This document shows positions 23,926 to 35,769 of a stretch of DNA of 64,000 nt, one piece after another. Each line of letters begins with the position of its first letter. Positions within the stretch are counted from its first letter, which is position 1. Where the stretch lies: the NCBI RefSeq assembly GCF_964204865.1, contig NC_135260.1:21622001-21686000 (forward strand). Reading direction: 5' to 3'. The stretch is from Styela clava (Eukaryota; Chordata; Ascidiacea; Stolidobranchia; Styelidae). Below the pieces are notes generated by a model, which was not told the DNA's origin, ran no database searches, and saw only the letters and a program-made list of their open reading frames with translations. Made by a program: the position numbers and the translations under genes.

Positions 23926-26900
23926 TCAACATTTCACCCGTTTGCGGAGATTGATGAATACAGTTCGTTTTCTACGGATCTTTACTAATGTCTTTACTAA
24001 TTTGGTTGTGCAGTTACTAGAGGCAAAGAAAAATACAAATACGCCTGCAAATACTAAAAATACAGCACTCCTGATATATTTGGTAATATTTTATGTACTT
24101 AGGTAATTCAATATACTACGAGGGTCATTTGTTACTTCACACTCAGTCCTGGGATCAGGATTCAAGGTTACCTGGAATTGGCAGTATAAATCGTTAATAC
24201 GTTTTCAGCCAACACACAGAAGTCAAGACAGCTACTATGAAGATTCCGGATCAGGTGGTCAAGTGTGAAGCGAGTGTAGGATTCATTTCACGTCGTTACA
24301 AATCATGTTCTATAAATCTATACATAGATCTCTTTATATGTTATAAACAACAACTACATACTTGTTTTACATGCTATAGCCCCGGGAATCTTTATATTAA
24401 TAGTCTTGACTTCTGTGTATTGTCTCAAACAACTAAAATCAGTGTTCATAACATCAGACGCGTTGTATTTCAAGCAAAGTATTCAGCAATGTAATTTGTA
24501 TTTTCCATACTAATGCTTCAATACTGAATTATGTCACGATAAGAGACATTTCCAATTTAGCCCAAAGTTTTTAAAAATACGTGCATCGACTCATCATTGC
24601 TCAATATTCGCTGATGAATTGTGAACAGTAATGTTTGCCTCATTTGACTTAGCCAATTTCATATTTCCTACCTGTAGGGCGTTTGAAATTGCCGTTTCGC
24701 CGAGGAGCAAACATCTATATACAACAAATAAGACAAACACACTTCAGGTACTTTGCCAAAACGTGTCAAATATATGTGTAAATGAATATCTACTTCGACA
24801 GATATAGCTCGATTCGTGCGAGAAGTTCTATATCCTGGTAGTACTATATAGTTAGTTCTTACGACCGAGTTATTTGGTTGGTTTGTTATATTTCCCCCTT
24901 TTCAGAACCTAATTCACTTTCATTTCATTTATCAAATGTATTTGTGAAATTTATTATTAGGGGTCCGATCACTGTGGAAGAGATACTGTTTGATCGACTG
25001 AAAAACAATATTATTGGACACGTAGTGGACATAGCGATCGTTTCAATATTATGTTGTTGTTGTTCTTATTGTTGTTCTTAGTGTCCTTTTTTTCTCCAGG
25101 AGGCTATTACTTTTTTTTTCGCTAGGACGTCATCAAAATTATTCCCACTGAGTGGCGCTACGTGTCCATATATTTGAGCATAACTCTCTTGTCTTAGATT
25201 ACTCCCTGCGGAAAGGAACGCCGATAAAACGTCTTAATCATATCCCACCCATTTATGGTTGTTTCTCCGACAAAAGAGAGAGAGAGAGAGATTTTTTATT
25301 ATCACAAACCATGTCAACACTATTATACCTATTTTGAAGTAACAGAAAATATATATAATTTTGAGTATGCAAGACCCGTTAGTTCTGGCCCGTGCTGTCT
25401 GTATAAAAGAAATCAATTAGATACAGCATCAGCTGTGAAATATGTATAAAAATGTGTGTTAGTGGACCACGTGGAGTTTTCATAATTATTTGACACGTTG
25501 GTGGACCTATGGATCGTTTCAATATTATGTTGTTCTTATTCTTTGACACGTTATGGAAGGGTCGCTTTTCTCTGTGATTACTGGACCAAGATTTTGAAAT
25601 TTTCAGTGGTTAAAGATTACTTTTATTTTTCAATATTGGACATGGAGTGGACCTATGGAACGTTTTACTTTTTTTAAGACACCTAGTGGAAAACCTAAAA
25701 AGTCGCTTTTATGCTGACACTCTTCTTCTTGTTCTTTTGATCACGTTCTCATCGAACGTCGGTGGTGTGTAACGAAATTCCTGCTTTCTTAACGGGGAAG
25801 GGCGTACAGCTCCGTAGGTACCGGTAGCGTCAAAGATAAGGATTGCTTCTCTCGGATTAACGTGTCCATATATTTGAGCATTGCTTTCTTGTTTTCTCTA
25901 TGTAGAGCTCTAGATATGTGAAAATAAACTATTTAAATCACACAGTATGTCGATTCGATTCAAAAATATGGACAACAGCCCAATGTGCACATTTGGATCT
26001 TGGGAATGTAATTACCAGGGGATACGTCATACAGAATTAGATGGGAGGGGTCAGCATTTTTTTTTTTTTCTATGTATACTTTTACATCAGATAAATAATT
26101 GCACATAGATAATTTATTTAAAATTATATTTATGCGTCTTTAAAGTTAACATTATGACACCTTTCACCTTTCGTTGGTAAGTGTTTGAAAGTGAGCGCCT
26201 TTAACTTTGAAGAATTGAAATCGAAATCTCGTTTAGTCTGTGTCATTGCTGTCTGCCATCTGTTTCATTTAAAATTCATAATTTTAAATAATTTTGTAAG
26301 CAGAAAATCAGTCACTTGAAATCACAGTAAAACTGGCTGCAGAACATATGAGCGTGGCACCCAGCATGGCCAATTAATAATATGATTTTCGGGGGCTTGT
26401 TAAAACTGCTGTTGTTAAAATGATATCTGGTGAAGAAAGCCTATTGATTGATGTTCCAAAAGAACATGTACAATTGTCGAGTTCATGTTGAAGTAGGTTA
26501 AATATCTCAAGTTTTATAATTTTAATTGAATTGTCTTCCATGAATTCATGATATTGATCACATACGATCTTTATTTATGATTTGTCAATCTTTATATATT
26601 AATGTATCGTAAATAAATGTAGTTTACGATTCGTATAAATAATGGTTTATGAATTCGTGATATATCGGATTTAACGAGGTTTGAGGAAAAAAATCCGAGC
26701 TGATCCAAATATGGGGTTGTATGATGGCAATAATGGTGCCAATTGTCCATTGTGATTTCATCTCTTTTTATGTCTTTACCCCCAAAGGGTATTTTTACTT
26801 TCAAGACGGCTGTCGGCTGTTTTAAAATATTGACACACATAACTTTGTTACTTTAAGACCAATCCAATACATACATATCTGGTCAATGGCCGACCGCTGT

Positions 26901-27199
26901 TGTCGAATCTGTTAGGCCGTCGGTATTATGTATTATTAGTATACATAATTTTTGTGATTTACCTCAACAATCCGAATTCAGTCGGAATGGTGATTACATC
27001 TTTCAAATGAAACACAAATCGCTTTGATTCCTCGGCCCCTATGAAAAGACAAACTCGAGGAATCGATCGGACGCACAATCTCCAGTCACGACATTGAACA
27101 CTGAGTGAACGTGATATAATTATATGAATTTGTGTCTTACGTTAGCAGGTGTAGTGTGTAAGGAGTTTTTGGATTCGTAGAACTGTTTCTTCTATCGAT
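23926..27199. other. Gene-poor spacer with imperfect dispersed repeats
   Basis: No gene recognised. GTGTCCATATATTTGAGCAT occurs at 25162 and 25861. GATCGTTTCAATATTATGTT occurs near 25036 and 25513. GTGGACCTATGGA occurs near 25502 and 25648, and in reverse near 8540. A (GA)n run lies at 25275-25291 and a (GTT)n run near 25054. These are pieces of one degraded repeat family. Confidence 0.45.
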
Positions 27200-27207
27200 T
27201 CCTATAC

Positions 27208-28505
27208 CAGGGGTAAAAAATCTTCAACATATCTTGCGATAGACTGATTGGTAAGAAGATCATACCCCAAAACGAATCAGTACCGAATAAGCAAATAATT
27301 GCACGCACACATAGGATACAAAATATTCCACCGCTGCCAATAAGCCTGACTCTGTGGGCGCATTTTCAAAAAAAAATTGCCACAAAATGTGTATTTTGTT
27401 TGTATTATGTTTCATTTAATTTGATTATGTAATTGTACCCGGAGCAAACTTTCAGCATTTATTTAAGATTTCTCTGAATCATACAATTCATATCTAAGGA
27501 CGTTGAAAATTCCTTAAAAACCTTGCCAAGTATCCATATTATCTAAACAGTGAAAAATAAATATTCTCAAACCATAAATGTTACATGACTGCTTATTAAA
27601 CTTCAGTATCTAATTTACAATCTCCTCCACGTCCGGTTATTCGCTCGCTTGGAACTAGAAAAAATTGTGCATTCTGATGCCACTGCTACCGTTGCAAATA
27701 CAATCACCCTATTCTTGGAGTGAAACAATACCTTTTGCATACTGCAGAAATCTGTATAACCTTTGCATATTGCAGAAGTTATTGTAGGATCGTTTCTCAG
27801 TCAAGACGCACCATATTCGGCACTTCCATTTTTAAACCCTGGCAGCGGCGAAACATTTGTTACTTAATAATATGCTCTATCGGGGGAGGTCAAATTACGG
27901 TCGCGTGTCAGATCCGGCCCTCCGGAATGTTTCATTCGTCCCACTTGTGCATTCTCGGTGAGGAAAAATAAACTAGAATCGCGGATTGTTTTTTTCTGCA
28001 TGACGTGGGTATTTAGGACGTGAACATCGGTGTTATATAGATAAACTATATTACCCCGAATAATCCCTATCTCGCAAGTATTCCCACTCGATATGTGCCA
28101 CGAGGGAATCGAGAAAGGATTTTCCCCGGAACTGCGTGTGAAGTGTGCAAATCTCTTTATTAGGTGATTATCTGAAACGAGACCCTAAATGCAAACTAAG
28201 GATTGAATCCGAAAATCCCATTTCCAACTGAAAATGAGGAAGTGAATATTGTAAGTATGAAGTAATTGGCCACCTCCGCTCTATCGGGTTCGCCCAGACT
28301 CCAATAATGTATACGTGTATCTCGTATTTTGCGCATGTACAGTACTGTAGGCCTATTATGTTCGTCAAGTTTTAAAACACACAACAGGCTCTGCATGAAA
28401 TGTTTTGAGTATGTTATATTAAACTCACTCAACATCAGACGCGATTGACTTCTTGATGCGCGTCGATCGACCTGTCGACCACGATCGACGTGTTGGTCAC
28501 CCCTG
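27208..28505. mobile_element. Non-autonomous hAT element, 1.3 kb
   Basis: The left end CAGGGGTAAAAAATCTTCAA at 27208 and the right end GTTGGTCACCCCTG ending at 28505 share the CAGGGGT terminus in inverted orientation. The flanking octamers TCCTATAC (27200-27207) and TCCTATAT (28506-28513) match at 7 of 8. Beyond the first 7-8 bases the termini are not similar. The interior has no recognisable transposase; the open frames at 27720-27971 and 28168-28435 show no hAT motif. Confidence 0.65.
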
Positions 28506-28513
28506 TCCTATAT

Positions 28514-29094
28514 ACAGACCTTACAAACATGGAATAGCATCATTTGTTCGATTTATTTACTGTTAAAATTTTTACGCGCTAATATGTATTTTTCATACAT
28601 TCTTCCAAGTATTAAGTAAGGCGGTTACAGAAAAATACCAAAATTATACATCAACCGGAAAAAATCCATGCGGACCAGCGGTTGGGAATGCTGATTTGGA
28701 ATTTTGTCGCCACTTCTGCTACAATATCTCTGCATCATATATGCATGCGGATCAAACAATTCACGAAATGTATGCAAGATTGCAAAAACTGAGCTAACTG
28801 ACAGACCTAATTTATATTGACAGAGCCGAACGGCCAATTGTCAATCAAGTAAGTCAAACAGAAATGAGAACACGATGTCAAAAAGTTTAAAGGTATAACA
28901 CGATTAGATTATCTATACAAATATAAACACGTATGTTATTCAATTAGATTGTGAATCAAAACAGAATATTGCACATCAGACCATTTTCTACTCGATATTA
29001 CAAAACCAATTGCTAGTAAAGTAATAAAATCATCATACGGGCTTGGAGATGGCAGTCTAGGTAGAATTGAAAACAGTACGATTGCGAAAAAGGC
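28514..29094. other. Spacer 3' of the complement-like gene
   Basis: Should contain the 3' UTR of the minus-strand gene. A 70-codon minus-strand frame at 28625-28837 has no recognised domain. Confidence 0.4.
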
Positions 29095-31622
29095 CTAGTT
29101 GTTTTTATGAACAAATCGAAGTGATTTTCTTTCGCAACTTTCTCCGTAATATGGAGATTTACATATGCATTTGCATTCTCTTCCCTTATTAGTTACTACA
29201 AATTGACCCCCGTTCTCACAGTTACCGTGAGTACAACGACGGGGGTCAAACTTGGTATAGACGTCTTGTAACGCTTTATCAATATTTTGTCTTATTTCAA
29301 AGTCTTCAATTAATTCAGATATTGGAGCAATTTTGAAGTCGAATATTTTCGGATTGTGTGGAACTGTGTCCGCCCATCGTTTGTAAATTTGTTTGAGTGC
29401 GTTCTTTCCAACGTAAGCTAGTTCTGCGGCTGCAAAAGAGTAACCACCATGAACAGTAGCAATAGAGTCTGTGGCTTTGTGAATAAATGTGTCGACATCT
29501 AATGCAGTATCATCTTCCTGTGCACATGCAGTAGGCACAAACGTTGTGTTTACATCTGATACCATTTTATTAAATGCTTCCATTGCCAAACAATTTCCAA
29601 TCTTGTTATTGCGAGTATCAGTACTTTCCAAATCATGTGATTTGAATTGATAAAACACACTGTAGACACCACCTAATTTTCCCTCGGTAAAATAGTGTGT
29701 CCCAAAATCACTTAAAAAGTGCGAATATACAGCAGGATCGTAGTTCCTTGGTAACTTTTTGACACGTTGCAAAAAATAATGGGATACTTTGATGTCACCC
29801 CGTCTTGTTTTAAAATGCCCAAGTTGAATTTTGCTTTGTATTTTTACGTAACTATAATCATCTCGTGCATTTGAATCAACAATTTTCTTCCACAATCTAT
29901 CACTGGATCTTGCAGCATTTGAACCCAAACTTAAAGATGAAAAAATGGATGGTTGTGCATCTACACTATATTCAAATTCTGACTCCATAGACTTACTTAG
30001 TGAAATAGTATCTTCGTAAACGTACGAATTTAAGGTGGTGTGTGTTTCAACATAGCTTCTATACATTTGTAAATTGTAAGGTTTTCTAAATTCTTTAAAT
30101 ACTTCTGGAATATATATAGTTTCACAGGCTCCTTCATATCTTTTATTGTCTAAAACTTGTCCGCTGACGGAGTCTCGCATTATGTCATATCCCGCTCCCA
30201 TTATGTATCCATTTGGCAAAGTATCATAACTTATTCCAAGGCAAACATCTTTAGTCTCTTCACACTTGTATTCATCAGATCGATCTCTACAATCGACATC
30301 TCCGTTACAAACAAAATGCTCCTTGATACATTCGTCTTTACTCCCACATTCGAACATGCCCACGCTTGGACAGCCATGTAGCATTGCATGGCAAGCTCGA
30401 AAAGTTAAACAGGAAGATATTGAGAATTCACTCCCTTTACAAGCAAGACCGCCGAACATGGCAGGCTGGGCAACCTTTCTCATGCGAGATTTTCTTCCTC
30501 CACGACAAGGATCACAGTCTGTCCAGGACGACCATGGCATCCAAACACAATCTATGGGACATGGGAATGCAGGACAGTTTTTTGTTTCCCCGAGTGGTGG
30601 TTGTGAGCATCTCATGTCAACATACTTGTTTCCAGACGACACAACTTTGCGATTTCTCGTTGACTTACCCCCTGAACATCCGCCGCTGCATTTGCTCCAA
30701 TCGCTCCATTGCGATACCTGAAACATAATTAAGGTACAATATTATACCGTAGCTCTTCTATCCAATACAATTATTGAATACCAGTTCAATTGGGGATTTG
30801 CTCCAAATGAAAACAAAAGCGCTTTCTTGAAAGCAGAGGAAACTACTTAACATCAAGTACGCGAACAATTGCGTGAATAATTTGCGATCAATAACACAAA
30901 TACCAGTACAGTAGTCTCCAATAAATATTAAATGCTTCATTTGTCCGAAATTGATACCTGAAACACATGTCACTATCGAATGTACACGATTTTCGTGAGT
31001 TTTCCATCCCAATGACTTTTTGTCAAATGATTCTTTATACGAATAGCCCTTTCGCAAAAGTTTGTTTTGTGTGGAATTTACTACTGTTCCATCGGTCTCA
31101 TTGGCCCGGACAGCTTCAAGGTATGCGTTGTTAGAAAATTACGACATTTGAATAAATTCTCTCCTCTTTTAAATAAGATTTTTGCTGTGACATTTTATGA
31201 TCAAATTTTTATTTAAAAAAAAAAACTAGAATGAGGAGCCCTTACGAGTCACGAGGCTACTATTTTTCTTTAACCTACTTCTGTATTATGTATATTCGCA
31301 AGAACCAGAAACGGTTTCTAATGGAACTATAAAAAGTTTTTCCTAAATTAACCCTCAGGTAAGCAAAAATGTCAAAAACAAATAAACGCATTGCTAAACG
31401 ATGATTTAAATATGTGCCATGCTTTGATCAATAATTTTCGAAATTTTTTGCTCTGATATATATATCAACTAAACAAGGAAAATTAACAAAATCAAAGTTC
31501 TTAAAATATACCTTGCATTCGTTCCAAGTTGTTGGTCGCTGGTACAGCCAACTATACGACAAATCAAAAAGAAAACTTCCATAAACAAATATAGCTAAGA
31601 GTAGATACAGTCTCATACTCAT
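29095..31622 (-). CDS. Complement C6-like MACPF protein, two exons, complete
   Basis: Minus-strand exons are 31622-31512 and 30717-29095, joined by one 794-bp GT-AG intron in phase 0, giving 577 residues. Residues 1-24 are a signal peptide (MSMRLYLLLAIFVYGSFLFD). Then come two TSP1 modules (about 38-90, with WSDWSKCSGGC, and 91-146, with WSSWTDCDPC), an LDL-receptor class A module (about 153-189, with FVCNGDVDCRDRSDE), a MACPF domain (about 195-510, with the signature YSHFLSDFGTHYF) and a C-terminal EGF module (about 535-565). TSP-TSP-LDLa-MACPF-EGF is the order of the N-terminal part of vertebrate C6 and C7; the later TSP1, CCP and factor-I modules are absent. Family members are secreted and insert into membranes as part of the lytic complement complex. 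Five modules in one uninterrupted 1.6-kb exon is unusual. Forward-strand frames across 30157-30728 are antisense shadows. Confidence 0.9.
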
Positions 31623-32455
31623 TAATAACTTTCCAGAGTGATTTTGTTTCTACAACTTCCGAACAATGAGGACAAGCGACAAATTTCATAGAATAAATTC
31701 CGATTCTTTATCCCGGAGGGCAATTTGATAATTACTGCATACAGGGGAAATCTTTGTTTGGTGTCGTTTATGTAATTTAATTGTTTACACATGATAAAAC
31801 ACGATGATAATAAATTGTGTCATTCAGTAATAAATATGATAGAGAAAACTTGCCCGACCGGGTGCTTACGTATGGTGTATATATATATATATGGACATGT
31901 GCGATGGATACGACTAACAAAATATTAATTAAATCTTCTGAAATAAACATTGTGCATCCTGCAAAATTACTTTCAACTACATCATTCTGTATCGCAGACT
32001 TGGTTTCCACACTGGGTTTACGATGAACTTCTATGTTCATCTATGGGATTACAATGAACTTCCAGGTTTCTCGCGATTAGTCTATATCTGGGATATATCG
32101 GAAAAATCCCTATTTCAAATTAGTTAGATGAGATAACATTTGCTTCAAAGATGCAATGCTACCGCTTGCGAGGGCAAATTTTAAATGACTTGAGCTCTTC
32201 GAATTTTCTTGGTGAACTCGTTCTTTTCATAGGGTGAGTTTAGATGCTCAATCAATCAATCGTTTATTTGTCATCACAAAAACAAGTTCAAATAAAACTG
32301 ATACAATGAATAAATATGAAATATACAGTACTAATTATGTTATATAATCAGTCGCTCCGACCTTCGTCGGGTGCGGACGTGTCAGCTGAAAAAGACTAGT
32401 GAATGCTATGCGCTGTATGTTTCGGTATCTGTAATCTGTATCGCGTAATATCAAC
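31623..32455. other. Upstream region of the MACPF gene and spacer
   Basis: No gene. At about 32246-32290 the minus strand reads CAAATAAACGATTGATTGAT, the same retroposon-type tail as at 33104-33140 but in the opposite orientation. A (TA)n run lies near 31875-31890. Confidence 0.4.
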
Positions 32456-32710
32456 ATGAGCAAAGCCCATCCACTGGAATTAAAGAAGTTTATGGATAAA
32501 AGATTGGATTTAAAGTTAAATGGTGAACAATCTGTTGCGGGGATATTGCGAGGTCCCGATCTTTTTATGACTACACGTGGATGATGGAACAGAGCGTAAA
32601 AAAGATGGGACCATTGCACCTGTTGGAATGGCTGAATGGTGATCGTTCGTGGAATGATTTTAAACTGAACTAACCGAAAACGACAAAAGAACCAAACACC
32701 CCAATCCATG
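32456..32710 (+). pseudogene. SNRPG: Processed pseudogene of snRNP G (Sm protein)
   Basis: The frame starts ATG at 32456 and encodes [20 protein letters not shown], then [13 protein letters not shown], which is the N-terminal half of the Sm protein SmG, a core component of spliceosomal snRNPs. After LFM the match moves to another frame (GTG GAT GAT GGA, then a KKDGTIAPVGM stretch), and a further shift is needed near 32630, where the MVIVRG of the Sm2 motif appears. An in-frame TGA follows the first break. There are no introns, and an A-rich tail (AAAAAAATAAATAAATAAAT) follows at about 32770-32788. It is a retrotransposed, broken copy; the parent gene is elsewhere. The minus-strand open frame 32335-32709 is its shadow. 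Confidence 0.88.
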
Positions 32711-32949
32711 ATTTGTGCATAGACTGCTATGGAACATTCAATCCATTTACCAAGCTTGTTTTTTAGTAAAAAAATAAATAAATAAATTTGTCACCGTGTT
32801 ACTTTTGCAACGTAATTGAACTAGGCCTACAGCATCACCATTTTCCGGCAGCGAATGTTCTTTAATTCATCCATATATCTGTAGGAAAAGCACATACACG
32901 TCTCACATTTTGATTTACAAGATATTGCCCGATGTCACATCGTGTTTTT

Positions 32950-33140
32950 GTTTTATTGTGTTTTGACTGTCTTTTTTTTTGGGGGGGGGGGGGGAGGGGC
33001 GGGCACGTACTTGTACGTATTTACCCATTAAACCTCCCGTCCTCCAGGTCCTCTGTATTTTGTTTGTCCTTTGTTGTTGTTTTGTTTTTTGTTTGTATCA
33101 GAGTGACCAAATAAAATTGATTGATTGATTGATTGATTGA
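32950..33140 (+). repeat. Poly-T/poly-G tract and (TTGA)n-tailed retroposon end
   Basis: A T9-G14 tract lies near 32972-32996. Further on, GTGACCAAATAAAATTGATT continues into repeated TTGA up to 33140. The CAAATAAA then (GATT)n arrangement matches the tails at 32246 (reverse) and about 16890, suggesting a shared retroposon 3' end. Confidence 0.6.
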
Positions 33141-34118
33141 TATGTGTGATCGGGGTCGCGAGGGACCTGAGAAGGTCTTCAAGCAGCGACACCTACAGCG
33201 CTGCTACAGGTTAGAATAAAAAGTGACATGAATGAGGGATAAAATATATAAATCCCAAGAATGAGTCACAACTGATGCAAACGCAGTAGTTGCGACATTA
33301 GAAATATTTGAGATTATGACACAGGGTAAAACTAGGAATATGTAACTATCTCGGAATAAATTTAACTAATAAGAATGCGCGCAAAGCAGAATAATAATAC
33401 AAAAAAAAGAAGTTTCTTCTCTAGTGCTTTGGGTTAAGAGCATTCAGTGCTTCAAATATATTGAAAAAGTAATCTAGTGACAACAGATTTGTTTTCATCA
33501 AAAACACGGTACTTTTTAATGTGAGCTGATAATTTATTCTAGAACAGGGGGGGGTTTAAAAATTCAAACCCATTTTACACGCGCCAGATAGTACTTTTAA
33601 AATACGTATCAAAAATATCGCAATGATGAGGTTATATGAAACATCCAACGATCGGGTTTTAAATATACGCCCCATTTACACCCCTTCGATCAAATGTCCG
33701 ATAGTAAACTTTACGGTTCAACGATTCGAACCATAATAACACCATATCTAATTCCTGTAATATTCATGTTGCGAAACTCGTCTGATATGATCTTATTGGT
33801 TTCGTCTTCCCCGGTATTAATATGTACCGGCAAATCCTATTAAAGTAATGTTATAATCTGATTAAATTTGGTATATAGGGTACCTACGATGCCAGCATAC
33901 CGGTATCGTATTTCTGTATTTGGGTCTTGATTTCAGATTTATTGTAGACTACTGCTGTACTGGCAGACTGGACTAGCATTTGATGAATACTGGAATGATA
34001 TAGATCACAATGGTTTCATCTGGATGCCTATTACGAATGGTACGGTAAGTTTTCTAAACGTTTATTTACCAGTACACTTGTGTATCTTAATACAGTACCT
34101 AATATTAGCACCGGCTGA
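33141..34118. other. Spacer without recognised genes
   Basis: No gene seen. The right part (33820-34150) is rich in TACCGGTA-type motifs. Confidence 0.4.
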
Positions 34119-35036
34119 CGGGTCTCGTGTAGTTTCGTACCGGTACCGGTACTTCTACTAGGCGTAGCATGAAAATCTTTTGACATGCCAATCCTAACCC
34201 TCACCTGACTACGCCATCCAAAAATTACGTCACTACGACGTCACAATCACGTCATAGAGCTTGCCAAATACTCCTACGATCGCCCGAAATGGCATCGGCG
34301 CTGACAATAAAGAACTGATTAACGTCAGCGATCTCTCTCCTATCGGGACTGGTGCGACGAGAAGGGTCTGGTATAGTTTAGTACCACATGTACTTCTAGT
34401 TGACCTGGCTCAACAATTTTTGAATATGTCAATCCTAACCCCCACCTGACTACGTCACCGAAAAATTACACATCATTTTGTCGTCACAGTGGCCTCATAA
34501 GGCCCACCGAAGTATGCGAATGGTCGTCCAAAACGCACAGACGATCACCCGAAATCGAGCAAGCAATTTCTCTCGTTTTCTCGTCACAACGATCACGATA
34601 GGAGAGAGATCGCCGGCTTTAGCAAGTTCGTTATCGGCGGCGCAGATGACATTTCGGGCGATCGTAATTATACTTTAGCAATCCCTATGACGTGATGGTG
34701 ACGTCGTAGTGACGTACTTTTTGGATGGCATAGTCAGGTGGATGTTAGGAATAGCATATGCAAAATTCGTTATGCTACGCCCACCGGAAGTACTGGTGGT
34801 ACTAAACTATACTAGACCTGACGAGAAAACGAGAGAAATGACTGTCCGATTTCGGGTTCTCGTCTGCGCGTCTTGGATGACAGTTCGTATAGTTTGAAGG
34901 GCTCTATTACGTCACTGTGACGTCGTAGTGACGTAATTTTTGGATGGTGTGGTCAGGTGGGGGTTAGGATTGACACGTGAAAAAATTGTTATGCTACGCC
35001 TACTAGAAGTACGTTAGGTACGAAACTACATGAGAC
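34119..35036. mobile_element. Nested foldback element with CRE-like palindromes
   Basis: The outer arms are GGGTCTCGTGTAGTTTCGTA at the left and TACGAAACTACATGAGACCC at the right. Inside them, CCTAACCCTCACCTGACTAC and ATTACGTCACTACGACGTCA have reverse partners at 34690-34760 and again at 34905-34970, and a further copy lies at 34434-34500. GGCTGAC lies immediately outside both ends (34112-34118 and near 35039-35045), a likely target duplication. TGACGTCGTAGTGACGT motifs repeat several times. The short open frames inside (34261-34449, 34478-34678, 34709-34897) are not genes. Confidence 0.75.
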
Positions 35037-35045
35037 CCCTGGCTG

Positions 35046-35769
35046 ACTGTCTGACCGCACTCGTGTACAGCTATCCAGGTAGAGTATCAGAGTATTGCTG
35101 TACTCCGGTACTGCGTTTATCTAATATTTCTTTCTCATTCTGTCGTGCTTATTTACAACATTGTTGGTCACTGGTTGTTCAGAGTTTATGCATGTAAGCA
35201 TATGTAGGCCTACTACCAGACTACTGTAATAATTAACCGGTTACTGGGTTACAGAGTTATGTTAACTGTTAACATACTCGACCTGGAATGGAAAACAAAA
35301 AAGAACCATGGCAGCATGGTTTGTAATATAGATAGAAAGAGAGATTTATTTTTGTCAACCAGAAAAAATAACAGTCATAACAATAAAAAATGGCTACAAA
35401 AAACAGTTTTTCGGTATAGACTGGCTGACTGGAAGGAGCGATACGACCAAGTCCAGATGTCCATGCGGTCATCGGAGTCAGGTTCCTGTCATATTAGAGC
35501 ATTAGCCAACCTACAGACCTATCCTGTCCAGCTGACCCAACTCAAAATATTTTCGGTCAAAATATATAACGATCTGCCAGTACCAGTAATCCAGTAGGCT
35601 ATGTTGGTATATAAACAATAATATAACACTGTTTGCATAGGTTTCTATTTTTTGAAACACAACATATATTTGTACAGCTGTATGTAAACATGTAATATAT
35701 GTAATATTTCTGTGTTCAAAGATTTCACGAACTGCTGGTAGAAGCGGGCGCTGCTCATGCCTTTTTTCA
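35046..35769. other. Upstream region of the ADCK5-like gene
   Basis: No gene assigned. An open frame at 35259-35597 has no domain. The first exon and start codon of the ADCK5-like gene are expected here or just upstream of 35770, but were not identified. Confidence 0.35.

Noticed and set aside
30266..30721. Plus-strand open frame of 151 codons
   Set aside because: It is antisense to the TSP1/LDLa part of the MACPF gene, whose minus-strand frame has clear domains.
32335..32709. Minus-strand open frame of 124 codons
   Set aside because: It is antisense to the SmG processed pseudogene and has no domain of its own.
34261..34897. Cluster of three short open frames
   Set aside because: They lie wholly within the inverted-repeat foldback element and reflect its repeat sequence.
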